A stretch of 6,583 bases of DNA from an uncultured Chloroflexota bacterium (GCA_903879975.1 CAIRNL010000349.1:1-6583); one strand, 5' to 3'. Shown: positions 1 to 6,439, counted from the stretch's first letter. The notes: generated by a model from the letters alone, not told the origin. Made by a program: numbers and translations.

Positions 1-630
1 AGTGGCAAACCGAACTGCGCCGAACAAATGTGGGCGGTAGCCGCCGCACCGTATTTCGGCGGCTACCTGGATGACAACGACAACGCCAACGGTGGCTTTT
101 TCGATCAATTGGCCGATTGGGCCACCAACGGCACGGCTGGGATCGATTCCCTCTTCCAGGAACTGCGCACCGGCGCTTTGCTCAATGCCCCCGACTTCGC
201 TGACCAAGGCGCCCTTGCCGCAGCCGCTGAAGTCATGCGTGCCAACAAGAATGTCGCCGACGAATTCGGCCTTGCCCTGGTCAGCTACGAGGGCGGGCAG
301 CACCTGACCCCACTGTCTGGCCCCGGCACCTCCTGCAGCGACTGGAACAACGCCGCAGGCTGCGCACCTTATCGTGCGATCCAGAATCTCTTCATTGCTG
401 CCAATCGCGATTCACGGATGCGCACGCTCTACACAGACTATCTCGATCTGTGGCGCCAGGCTGGCGGCACGCTCTTTATGCACTATACAGCGGTCGCACT
501 GCCCAGCGGGCAGTTTGGGTCCTGGGGCGCCAAGGAGTCAGTGCTCCAACCCGACGAGCAGTCCCCCAAATATCAGGCGATCCGCACCTTCATTGCCGAT
601 AACCCGTGCTGGTGGCAAGGCTGCGAGTAG
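1..630 (+). CDS. C-terminal part of a probable secreted glycoside hydrolase-like / cellulose-binding-type protein (5' truncated)
   Basis: The frame is open from the first base and stops with TAG at 628-630, so 209 residues are visible and the start lies outside the window. I recognise the general style from large extracellular proteins annotated as cellulose-binding or hydrolase-like. A loop with YEGGQH (fragment residues 96-101) would suit a TIM-barrel hydrolase with an active-site glutamate, and later FMHYTAV (159-165) and GSWGAKE (173-179) look like the closing strands of such a barrel. There are five cysteines (6, 112, 121, 202, 207). The 112/121 and 202/207 pairs are spaced as disulfides often are, which fits export. 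The last residues, NPCWWQGCE, carry no sorting signal or membrane anchor. Substrate and reaction cannot be named. The family call is a recollection of sequence style, not a search result; the coding call itself is solid. Confidence 0.75.
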   Translation, partial: SGKPNCAEQMWAVAAAPYFGGYLDDNDNANGGFFDQLADWATNGTAGIDSLFQELRTGALLNAPDFADQGALAAAAEVMRANKNVADEFGLALVSYEGGQHLTPLSGPGTSCSDWNNAAGCAPYRAIQNLFIAANRDSRMRTLYTDYLDLWRQAGGTLFMHYTAVALPSGQFGSWGAKESVLQPDEQSPKYQAIRTFIADNPCWWQGCE

Positions 631-644
631 GGCACAGCGCTACA

Positions 645-678
645 GGCAGGCCACTGCGTTGCCGCAGTGGCCTCTGCC
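645..678. terminator. Hairpin between convergent genes, possible bidirectional terminator
   Basis: Arms GGCCACTGCG (649-658) and CGCAGTGGCC (663-672) pair perfectly over 10 bp around a TTGC loop. The stem continues with GGCA (645-648) against TGCC (675-678) past a two-base bulge. It sits 15-20 bases after the stop of the left-hand gene and about 80 bases after the pckA stop, where a shared terminator would be expected. No T tract follows on either strand, so it may work with Rho or only protect 3' ends. Confidence 0.5.
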
Positions 679-755
679 CTGATGCACACAAAATTCGATG
701 AACAGCAAGCGGCGCCTGCACAGGCACCAACCACCTTGGCGCAGAAGAAGCGTCC

Positions 756-2360
756 CTACACCTTCGGCCCGGCAGCGCGAATTTCCTCCGTCACGCTGTC
801 GGCGAACTGCTTGAAGTTCTCCTGGAACATTCTGGCCAGCTTCTGCGCCTGTGCATCGTAGGCTGCCTTGTCCGCCCACGTGTTGCGCGGCTGCAAAATC
901 TCGGCCGGCACATCCGGCACGCTCACTGGAACCCGCACGCCAAAGAGGGGGTCCTCCACAAGTTCGACGCCATCCAACCTGCCGTCCAGCGCAGCGTTGA
1001 CCATGGCACGTGTGAAAGCGATCTTCATGCGGCTGCCGATGCCGGGCGGACCACCGCTCCAACCGGTGTTGACCAGCCAGCAGTTGACCTTGTGCTCCTC
1101 GATCTTCTTACCCAGCAGGCCGGCGTAGACACTGGGGCGCTGTGCCATGAAGGGTGCGCCAAAACAGGCGCTGAAGGTGGCGGACGGCTCGGTGACGCCG
1201 CGCTCAGTGCCGGCCACCTTGGCCGTATAGCCTGAGATAAAATGATACATAGCCTGCGCCGTCGTCAGCTTGGAGAGGGGTGGCAGCACCCCAAAGGCAT
1301 CCGCAGTCAGGAAAATAATATTCTTGGGATGATCGCCACGGCCACTGCGCGTGGCGTTGGCAATGTGCGAGATGGGATAGGCGGCGCGCGTATTCTCGGT
1401 GAGTGAGCCGTCGTCCAGGTCGACGCGCCGCGTATTAGAGTCAATGCCGACGTTCTCCAGAATGGTGCCGAAACGCCGCGTTGTGGCGTAGATCTCCGGT
1501 TCGGCTGTGGACGACAACCGGATCGTCTTGGCGTAGCAGCCACCCTCGAAGTTAAAGATGCCCGTGTCGCTCCAGCCGTGCTCATCGTCGCCGATGAGCG
1601 TGCGCTTGGGATCGGCCGAGAGAGTCGTCTTGCCCGTGCCGCTGAGACCGAAGAAGATGGCCGTGTCACCCTCCGGCCCGATATTGGCCGAGCAATGCAT
1701 GGGCATGACTTCGTGGAAAGGCAGCAGGTAGTTCATGGCGGTGAAGATCGACTTCTTCATCTCACCGGCGTACTCGGTGCCGCCGATCAGCACCAGTTTC
1801 TCGGCGAAGTTGACCAGGATGAAGACATCTGAGTTGGTTTCGTCGTAGTCAGGCGAGGCATGGAAGCCAGGACAGTCGATGACGACGAACTCAGGGCGAT
1901 GCGACTCCAGTTCCTCCGGCGTAGCCTGGATGAACATGTTGTGCACGAACAGGCTATGCCAGGCATACTGCGTGATGATGCGGACCGGCATACGGTACTT
2001 GGGGTCGGCACCAACCCAGCAATCCTGAACAAAGACGTCCTTGCCCTGGAGATAGGAAGTCAGACGGCGGTGCAATTCGTCGAAGCGCTCTAATTTGAAA
2101 GGCTTGTTGACCTTGCCCCACCAGATGAATGCATCGCTGGTCGGTTCCTTGACGACGAACTTATCGTTGGGCGAGCGGCCGGTGAACTGGCCAGTGCGCA
2201 CGACGAGCGGACCAAGGTGAGAGACGATGCCCTCGTTGCGCTTGATCGCCTCTTCGTAGAGCGCCGGCGTCGATAGGTTCCAGTATGCGGTTTTGACATT
2301 CGTAATCCCGTGCGTTTCCAAGCCAACTGGACTGTGCGGACGTGAACTGTACTCTTGCAT
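756..2360 (-). CDS. pckA: Phosphoenolpyruvate carboxykinase (ATP)
   Basis: This cytosolic enzyme converts oxaloacetate and ATP to phosphoenolpyruvate, CO2 and ADP, the entry step of gluconeogenesis from C4 acids. The 534 residues match the usual length (E. coli 540). Family motifs are intact: TGRSPNDKF with substrate-binding Arg62; GGTEYAGEMKK with Tyr197 and Lys203; MHCSAN with metal ligand His222; the P-loop GLSGTGKTTLS at 238-248 (Lys244, Thr245); GDDEHGW at 257-263 with the Asp258-Asp259 metal site; Arg325 in ENTRAAYP; and IGSRMKIAFTR at 441-451. The P-loop form and overall sequence mark the ATP-dependent class, not the GTP class. I chose the ATG at 2358-2360 because GGAAG lies six bases upstream; an in-frame GTG at 2439-2441 would add 27 residues with no family resemblance. 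The stop is TAG. The gene converges on the left-hand gene and follows the rhodopsin gene behind a terminator, so it is probably its own unit. Confidence 0.97.
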   Translation of the reverse strand: MQEYSSRPHSPVGLETHGITNVKTAYWNLSTPALYEEAIKRNEGIVSHLGPLVVRTGQFTGRSPNDKFVVKEPTSDAFIWWGKVNKPFKLERFDELHRRLTSYLQGKDVFVQDCWVGADPKYRMPVRIITQYAWHSLFVHNMFIQATPEELESHRPEFVVIDCPGFHASPDYDETNSDVFILVNFAEKLVLIGGTEYAGEMKKSIFTAMNYLLPFHEVMPMHCSANIGPEGDTAIFFGLSGTGKTTLSADPKRTLIGDDEHGWSDTGIFNFEGGCYAKTIRLSSTAEPEIYATTRRFGTILENVGIDSNTRRVDLDDGSLTENTRAAYPISHIANATRSGRGDHPKNIIFLTADAFGVLPPLSKLTTAQAMYHFISGYTAKVAGTERGVTEPSATFSACFGAPFMAQRPSVYAGLLGKKIEEHKVNCWLVNTGWSGGPPGIGSRMKIAFTRAMVNAALDGRLDGVELVEDPLFGVRVPVSVPDVPAEILQPRNTWADKAAYDAQAQKLARMFQENFKQFADSVTEEIRAAGPKV

Positions 2361-2460
2361 GGGTAACTTCCAATATCTGATGGCTGCAGGCTTACGTGCG
2401 TCTTCCTCCTGCGCTTTTGCGCCTGGATGCAGGACGCCCACTGGTTGTTCATGCCCTCCG

Positions 2461-2490
2461 ATTGTTCAAAATCTAGGACGATTTTGTCAA
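2461..2490 (-). promoter_or_regulatory. Candidate sigma-70-type promoter of pckA
   Basis: On the minus strand a perfect -35 TTGACA (2485-2490) is followed after 18 bases by AACAAT (2461-2466), four of six matches to TATAAT. Transcription would start near 2454 and give a leader of roughly 95 nt before the pckA ATG. The leader contains the small hairpin GCGC-AAAA-GCGC (2411-2422) and an overlapping alternative pairing of TCCTGC (2434-2429) with GCAGGA (2412-2407). The -10 is imperfect, so the assignment is moderate. Confidence 0.5.
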
Positions 2491-2533
2491 TTCTGAAGCT
2501 TTCTGACTATTCTGTAACCCATCATCGGCAATC

Positions 2534-2577
2534 AAAAACTCCCTGCAGGAAGTTGTTCAGAACTGCAGGGAGTTTTT
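2534..2577 (-). terminator. Rho-independent terminator of the rhodopsin gene
   Basis: Two perfect 15-base arms (2534-2548, starting AAAAACTCCC, and 2563-2577, ending GGGAGTTTTT) surround a 14-base loop. The stem is GC-rich near the loop and ends in A5/T5, so the RNA of either strand has a U tract. It begins 29 bases after the rhodopsin stop and lies before the pckA promoter candidate. It should therefore end the rhodopsin transcript and isolate pckA. Confidence 0.9.
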
Positions 2578-2606
2578 CGAAAAATGTATCTGTCGCTGTT
2601 AGCTTC

Positions 2607-3362
2607 TTATGCTTTAGCTCCTGCATCCGCTCGGCTTTTAGCCTGAGCAATCGCATAGATCATCAGCCCATAACCACACTTTGCCGCCACATCCGCAATG
2701 CTGTAGCCGACCTGGATACCGACCAATACGGAGGCACCAGTGATACCAAACATGGGTAAAAGATAGACAATTGGATAAAAACCCCAGGTCGCCAGCAGGA
2801 GCAGACGTGTATTCCGCAACAGAATTTTTACTTCATCCGTTTGGCGATCTACGGCACGCCCAAGTTCACCCCACAGCACCCAAAGAATGTACAAGAACGG
2901 AACAGTGCTGATTGCACCCCAGATCGCACGAGTTACCATGTCGGTTGCAACTTCGCCGACATAACCGGTGGCAATCATCAAAACAGCTGCAAGGGACAAT
3001 CTGGCAGTGAGTCCAAGGCTCTTCTCGCGCGACAATGCCAGTACGGCGACGAGCTCAGCAACCAGCAGAGGAACAGTGAGCAGCCAGTCTACATAGCGAT
3101 ATCCATCGTTGAATGGTTTCCCAGAGGCAACATAAGCGCCATTTTCTAGCGTGAAGGCAGCGCCCCAGCTGTCGAAAATGCGCCAGTAATGATAGCCGGC
3201 GACCGCCACGACGACGGCAGACATGACCAAAGCAATGCGGTACTTCTGCCCCACTTGTTCGCGGGCGAGAATGAAGAAGATGAAGCTGCCGAACATGGCC
3301 GCCAATGCAAAAGAAAGCATGTTGTAGACCAGGCTGAATTCACCGATCGATAGAGTTGGCAT
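2607..3362 (-). CDS. Xanthorhodopsin/proteorhodopsin-type light-driven proton pump
   Basis: A 251-residue seven-helix retinal protein of the inner membrane that should pump protons outward in light. Approximate helices: A 9-33, B 42-63, C 86-109, D 117-135, E 146-166, F 185-206, G 212-239. Helix C reads RYVDWLLTVPLLVAEL: Asp92 (Schiff-base counterion/proton acceptor), Thr96 and Glu103 (cytoplasmic proton donor) form the D-T-E pump triad. His58 in GYHYW matches the counterion-partner histidine of proteorhodopsins. Lys228 in ADVAAK binds retinal, with Asp224 as the second counterion. Leu100 occupies the proteorhodopsin-105 tuning site, predicting green absorption. Gly149 in TRAIWG aligns with Gly156 of Salinibacter xanthorhodopsin, the residue that leaves room for a carotenoid antenna. 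The ATG at 3360-3362 has AAGGAG six bases upstream; the stop is TAA. It is probably monocistronic, with a terminator behind it. It uses visibly more A/T-ending codons than its neighbours, which hints at transfer. Retinal synthesis genes are not nearby. Confidence 0.96.
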   Translation of the reverse strand: MPTLSIGEFSLVYNMLSFALAAMFGSFIFFILAREQVGQKYRIALVMSAVVVAVAGYHYWRIFDSWGAAFTLENGAYVASGKPFNDGYRYVDWLLTVPLLVAELVAVLALSREKSLGLTARLSLAAVLMIATGYVGEVATDMVTRAIWGAISTVPFLYILWVLWGELGRAVDRQTDEVKILLRNTRLLLLATWGFYPIVYLLPMFGITGASVLVGIQVGYSIADVAAKCGYGLMIYAIAQAKSRADAGAKA

Positions 3363-3660
3363 TAGAAGCTCCTTTTGACTTCTACCCTTGACTGATTTCT
3401 GCGGTTGTTAAACAATTATTGGGAGAGCGCTGCAAAATGTGGACAACTTCTAGACGGAGCTTATGCCTAGGTCATATAGATGTATGTGATCTTAACTACA
3501 ATTCGTGCAATTGCAGGCGCCATCCGCGGTGCCGCACCATCGCTGCCTCACCAAGCCCGTCGCCGACATGCACCAACCACGACTCCGTCCACTACAAAAC
3601 GTGTGTGGTGCGCGCCGGCGACGTAGATATCGCGCGGCCAAGCAACCATACAAACAGCGC
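3363..3660. other. Intergenic region between the VIT/vWA gene and the rhodopsin gene
   Basis: This 298-base stretch holds no gene I can support. The part next to the rhodopsin (about 3363-3510) is AT-richer and should hold its promoter. The best match on the minus strand is TTGTAG (3496-3501), 17 bases, TATATG (3473-3478), which is weak. An 11-base near-palindrome TTGTT-A-AACAA (3405-3415) and the 10-base palindrome TGCAATTGCA (3506-3515) are possible protein sites. The other half (3516-3660) is GC-rich and forms the 3' flank of the VIT/vWA gene, with a stem-loop listed separately. Confidence 0.5.
3559..3622 (-). other. Long imperfect stem-loop downstream of the VIT/vWA gene
   Basis: Plus-strand GTCGCCG (3559-3565) pairs with CGGCGAC (3616-3622). 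After a symmetric four-by-four internal loop, GCACCA (3570-3575) pairs with TGGTGC (3606-3611), and CAC (3578-3580) can pair with GTG (3603-3605). In the minus-strand transcript it begins 38 bases after the stop codon. No U tract follows, so it is either a Rho-assisted terminator, a 3'-end stabiliser, or chance pairing in GC-rich sequence. Confidence 0.35.
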
Positions 3661-5898
3661 CTACTCCACTGGCGCCGTCGTCACGCGGATCGCCTCGTTG
3701 TCGCCAGTAACCACGACGAGCTCCGGCGAGAGCGCCAGCCATTGCGCCATGCCTGGCACGTCCAGCAGGGCGAAGTAGGCCTCGCTGCCAAATTCGACGA
3801 CGGTCGTGGCCATGCCCTCCTCATATGCCTGGTCCACCCACAGCTCCAACACCCCGCCGTCCGGCGCCTGCACCAACGACTGCATCATAAAGGAGTGACC
3901 CGCCACAAAACGCGCCTGCACCGGCTGTTCGTGCACGGTCTCAGCCTCTTGCAGCGCACTGCGCGCCTGGCTTGCCTCCACCGCCGCCTCGCCCGCAGCC
4001 GGCGCCACAGCCAGTTCCTGTGCCGCAGCCGCACCGCGTTCCAGCATACGCGCACGGTCGAAGAGCGGACTCCCCAGCACGACATCACCGGCCGGTAGCA
4101 TCAGACCGGGCTCTAGCACGAGGTAGGACGTATAGGGCGTTACAATGGCGTAGCGCAGGCTCAGCTCTATTACCGCCTCTACCAACTCCGGCTGTGGGCC
4201 GCTGCGCCGAATCTCCGCCAGCAGGTAGCCGATTTTGCGCGTCGCCCACAGTTGCGCCACAAAATCGTCGCCGCCACGCACCGCAAGTTCCCGGTCTGGG
4301 TAGACGAAGAGCCGTTCACTCCCATTGACCTCTCCGGACAACGTCACCTCGACCATGCCCCCCGCACGATAACGACCGGCCACCACCAGTTGCTGCCCTG
4401 CAAACAGATCAGGCAGCGGGAAGGGGTAGAGTTCTGCAACGTGCGCAGCTGTCCCGAAATCGACGGCGATGTCGGCCAGCACGGGCATGCTCACCGCGGC
4501 ATAAAAATTGCTCACCGCTTCGTCGATCGGCTCGGCCGGCTGCACATACTGGCTCCGCCCGCGCAGCTCTGTCGCCAGGGTATCGAGCAGATCGGTGTTC
4601 ACGTCGTACCCCAAACCAAAGGGGAAAAGCCGCACAGTACGCTCCGCCGGCAAGTTATTCAGCACATTGCGCACGATGGCATCTGCATCCTGCTCGCCCT
4701 GCGTGGGCTGGCCATCGGTCAGGAAGATCACGTAGGCCGGGCGACGCTCATCGTCGCTGGTGCCGAGTTGCGCCAGTGCCTCCAGCAGCGCACGGTTGAT
4801 GTCGGTCGATCCCGACGCACGCTCGTTCGCCAGCCAGTCGAGCGCTGCTGCAGTCGCCACACCGTCCGCCGGCTGCATAGCGCTCTCCCACAGCGAGACA
4901 CCTGTGCTGAAGGTGATGAGGTTGAAGCGATCCTCGGCGTTGAGATGTTCGACGATGAATCGCACTGCAGCCATCGCCTGCTCCAATTTGGCCCCGCGCA
5001 TGGAGCCTGACACGTCGAGCACGACAACGATGTCGCGCGCCACCACCGTGTCCGCCATCGCAATACCCGGCGCCGCCAGCAGCACGAAGAAGCCATCCTC
5101 GCCTGCCGACTTGTACGACAGCAGCTCCAGGCCAATCGCTCCCTCCGCCACTCCCCAGTACAGATCGAAGTCGCCAGCCGGCTGCTCTGCACTCGCCGTG
5201 TAGACGGCTGTGGCGCGATCCTCCGCCGTGCGTTCGATGATGATAGGATAGTTGGGGCTGTAGAGCGTGCGTAAACCAGGTTGATCGCGCAATTCTACGG
5301 TGACCGCTACTTCCTCCACTGGCGCAGTGCTGTAGCGCTCCGTGCTCAGCGGGTAGTTGAAATGCAGGAGATCGCCGTCCGGCGCCAGCACCTGCGTATA
5401 GCTGAAGTCGACCGTACGCGTCTCGCCGGGCGGAATGGGGAAGACACTCGCCTGAAAGAGGCCGCGGTCGAGATATTCGAGCAGCGCCGGGTCGCGCTGG
5501 CTGCGCACAATCTGTTCGTAGATGCGCCGCGCCTCGTCGCGGCCGAGCAGCCTGCCCTCCAGCACCTCGCCGTTGACCGTCATCTGCAAGTCACGGACAG
5601 TCGCGTCTTCGGGCAACGGAAAAATGTAGACACCCTCCGCCACACCGCCTGACTGGTTACGGAAAACTTGTGTCACGTGCACCTGCGCCACACGCCCCTC
5701 GACAACAGCATCGACGGTGTGCGACGCCACAAGGACAGTGGGTGAGACCTGATACACGAAAACCGGAGAGCCCAACGCTGGCACGCGCGGCTCGCTGGGT
5801 TGGGCGAGCGTCGGCGGCGCGCCACACGCCGCAACCAGCACGGCAGTCGCTGCCAGGATACGCAGATGAAGCTGAAACAGTCGCCGGAAGGAACACAT
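3661..5898 (-). CDS. Exported lipoprotein with VIT and von Willebrand factor A domains
   Basis: A 745-residue protein related to inter-alpha-trypsin-inhibitor-type VIT/vWA proteins, probably an extracellular metal-dependent adhesion or scaffold protein; the ligand is unknown. The N-terminus has basic residues, a hydrophobic stretch (14-23) and the lipobox VAAC with Cys25, so it should be lipid-anchored after export. A VIT domain follows at about 45-170 (VYIFPLPEDATV and GRDEARRIYEQIV are typical). The vWA domain is at about 288-470 with a complete MIDAS: DVSGS at 295-299, Thr365 in SGSTDI, and Asp395 in TDG. After a beta-rich region (475-600, ending in the common SLRYAIVTPYTSYLVLEP), an Ala/Glu-rich linker (620-660) leads to a C-terminal module (665-740; FGSEAYFALLD) seen in many such proteins as I recall. 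No LPXTG or C-terminal membrane helix is present. I chose ATG 5896-5898 because AGGAGG lies six bases upstream and the lipoprotein signal follows directly; a start at 5970 would add 24 polar residues. The stop is TAG. Confidence 0.93.
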   Translation of the reverse strand: MCSFRRLFQLHLRILAATAVLVAACGAPPTLAQPSEPRVPALGSPVFVYQVSPTVLVASHTVDAVVEGRVAQVHVTQVFRNQSGGVAEGVYIFPLPEDATVRDLQMTVNGEVLEGRLLGRDEARRIYEQIVRSQRDPALLEYLDRGLFQASVFPIPPGETRTVDFSYTQVLAPDGDLLHFNYPLSTERYSTAPVEEVAVTVELRDQPGLRTLYSPNYPIIIERTAEDRATAVYTASAEQPAGDFDLYWGVAEGAIGLELLSYKSAGEDGFFVLLAAPGIAMADTVVARDIVVVLDVSGSMRGAKLEQAMAAVRFIVEHLNAEDRFNLITFSTGVSLWESAMQPADGVATAAALDWLANERASGSTDINRALLEALAQLGTSDDERRPAYVIFLTDGQPTQGEQDADAIVRNVLNNLPAERTVRLFPFGLGYDVNTDLLDTLATELRGRSQYVQPAEPIDEAVSNFYAAVSMPVLADIAVDFGTAAHVAELYPFPLPDLFAGQQLVVAGRYRAGGMVEVTLSGEVNGSERLFVYPDRELAVRGGDDFVAQLWATRKIGYLLAEIRRSGPQPELVEAVIELSLRYAIVTPYTSYLVLEPGLMLPAGDVVLGSPLFDRARMLERGAAAAQELAVAPAAGEAAVEASQARSALQEAETVHEQPVQARFVAGHSFMMQSLVQAPDGGVLELWVDQAYEEGMATTVVEFGSEAYFALLDVPGMAQWLALSPELVVVTGDNEAIRVTTAPVE

Positions 5899-5910
5899 AG
5901 GGAGCCTCCT

Positions 5911-5935
5911 AGATCGAACGTCATGTGAGATCGAA
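5911..5935. repeat. Short direct repeat AGATCGAA in the leader of the VIT/vWA gene
   Basis: AGATCGAA occurs at 5911-5918 and again at 5928-5935, a 17-base period, just upstream of the Shine-Dalgarno sequence of the lipoprotein gene. The role is unknown; it could be a protein site or chance. Confidence 0.3.
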
Positions 5936-5970
5936 GCCAAAATTTTTGGCGGACAGTACCTGCCTGACAA
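5936..5970 (-). promoter_or_regulatory. Candidate promoter with overlapping palindrome for the VIT/vWA gene
   Basis: On the minus strand TTGTCA (5965-5970; five of six to TTGACA) is followed after 17 bases by AAAAAT (5942-5947; four of six to TATAAT). The -10 lies inside a perfect inverted repeat, GCCAAAA (5936-5942) and TTTTGGC (5944-5950), separated by one base. That placement would suit a repressor operator. Both elements are short and the -10 match is only fair. Confidence 0.4.
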
Positions 5971-6112
5971 CCACGCTGGGAAAATTCTGACTTCTACGTT
6001 GCACCGCTCCAGACAAGACCGTGAGTCCTACAGCGGTGACGGCAGCATGCAGCCAAATGTTCCATGCCGTTGCACTCTGCAGTAGCCCCCTGAAGTTCTG
6101 AAGGCGCGACAT

Positions 6113-6141
6113 TTGACAGCCCGCTGTGCTCTCGCTATACT
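6113..6141 (+). promoter_or_regulatory. Strong sigma-70-type promoter of the tRNA-Gly gene
   Basis: TTGACA (6113-6118) matches the -35 consensus perfectly. After exactly 17 bases comes TATACT (6136-6141), five of six to TATAAT. A start near A6148 would leave only about seven bases before the mature tRNA 5' end, a typical layout for a stable RNA gene. Confidence 0.88.
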
Positions 6142-6154
6142 CCCTCTATATGAT

Positions 6155-6226
6155 GCGGGTGTAGCTCAACGGCAGAGCGTTTGCTTCCCAAGCAAAATGT
6201 TGAGAGTTCGAATCTCTTCACCCGCT
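6155..6226 (+). tRNA. tRNA-Gly (anticodon CCC)
   Basis: A complete 72-base cloverleaf. Acceptor arms GCGGGTG (6155-6161) and CACCCGC (6219-6225) pair over 7 bp. The D stem is GCTC/GAGC with a 7-base loop. The anticodon stem TTTGC/GCAAA encloses TTCCCAA, placing CCC at 6187-6189, which reads GGG glycine codons. The T stem GAGAG/CTCTT (one G-U pair) encloses TTCGAAT. The discriminator at 6226 is T, as expected for bacterial tRNA-Gly. The following bases are CCTT, so the CCA end is not encoded and must be added by nucleotidyltransferase. The gene stands alone behind its own promoter and diverges from the lipoprotein gene. Confidence 0.97.
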
Positions 6227-6268
6227 CCTTGTTTCCACTGCACAGTGATTGCAAAAATACACAACTCG

Positions 6269-6318
6269 CTGCCGCTCTGATCGGTCTGACAACCCGGTTC
6301 GAGCGGCAGATTTGTTTT
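6269..6318 (+). terminator. Possible terminator of the tRNA-Gly transcript
   Basis: CTGCCGCTC (6269-6277) and GAGCGGCAG (6301-6309) pair perfectly over 9 bp around a 23-base loop, followed by the T-rich ATTTGTTTT. It lies about 43 bases after the tRNA. The loop is long and the T run is broken by a G, so this is a moderate call. Confidence 0.5.
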
Positions 6319-6410
6319 GATCTGGGGGCAGTGCAGTTCCTGGCAATTTCTGTGTTGAACAGATTCCCGATCCTTTCCCGTGTGAATTGAAATTTTGCCA
6401 GAAAAATCCA

Positions 6411-6439
6411 TTGACAAATATTTTCACAAATGCTATAAT
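6411..6439 (+). promoter_or_regulatory. Perfect-consensus sigma-70-type promoter of the RpiR-type gene
   Basis: TTGACA (6411-6416), a spacer of exactly 17 bases and TATAAT (6434-6439) match the bacterial housekeeping consensus at every position. The start would be near 6446, giving a leader of about 34 bases. A promoter this strong in front of a regulator gene implies that it is held in check, and an operator-like palindrome lies on top of it. Confidence 0.9.

Noticed and set aside
711..728. Near-palindrome around GCCTGCACAGGC as a pckA terminator
   Set aside because: The loop would be too short without opening pairs, it has a mismatch, and no U tract follows; the hairpin at 645-678 is a better candidate.
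3548..3742. Minus-strand frame of 64 codons overlapping the end of the lipoprotein gene, with a stretch resembling AGAHHT of sugar isomerases
   Set aside because: It overlaps a well-supported gene by 82 bases, has no ribosome binding site, and the resemblance is only a few residues long; not enough for a gene or a pseudogene call.
3505..4098. Plus-strand open frame of 197 codons
   Set aside because: It is antisense to the lipoprotein gene for most of its length, is rich in Arg and His as GC-rich shadow frames are, and shows no domain.
4252..5010. Plus-strand open frame of 252 codons inside the lipoprotein gene
   Set aside because: It lies opposite the conserved vWA coding sequence; its composition reflects the reverse frame and no motif or RBS supports it.
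5921..6112. Minus-strand frame of 63 codons between the lipoprotein gene and the tRNA
   Set aside because: It has no RBS, no recognisable motif, and it covers the promoter region of the lipoprotein gene.
6155..6226. tRNA-Gly gene as a prophage or island attachment site
   Set aside because: No copy of the tRNA 3' end, no integrase and no mobile gene is visible in the window.
6291..6309. Sequence resembling a tRNA T-arm (CCGGTTCGAGC) downstream of tRNA-Gly
   Set aside because: The stem flanking the loop does not pair properly and there is no anticodon arm; it is better explained as part of the 6269-6309 hairpin.
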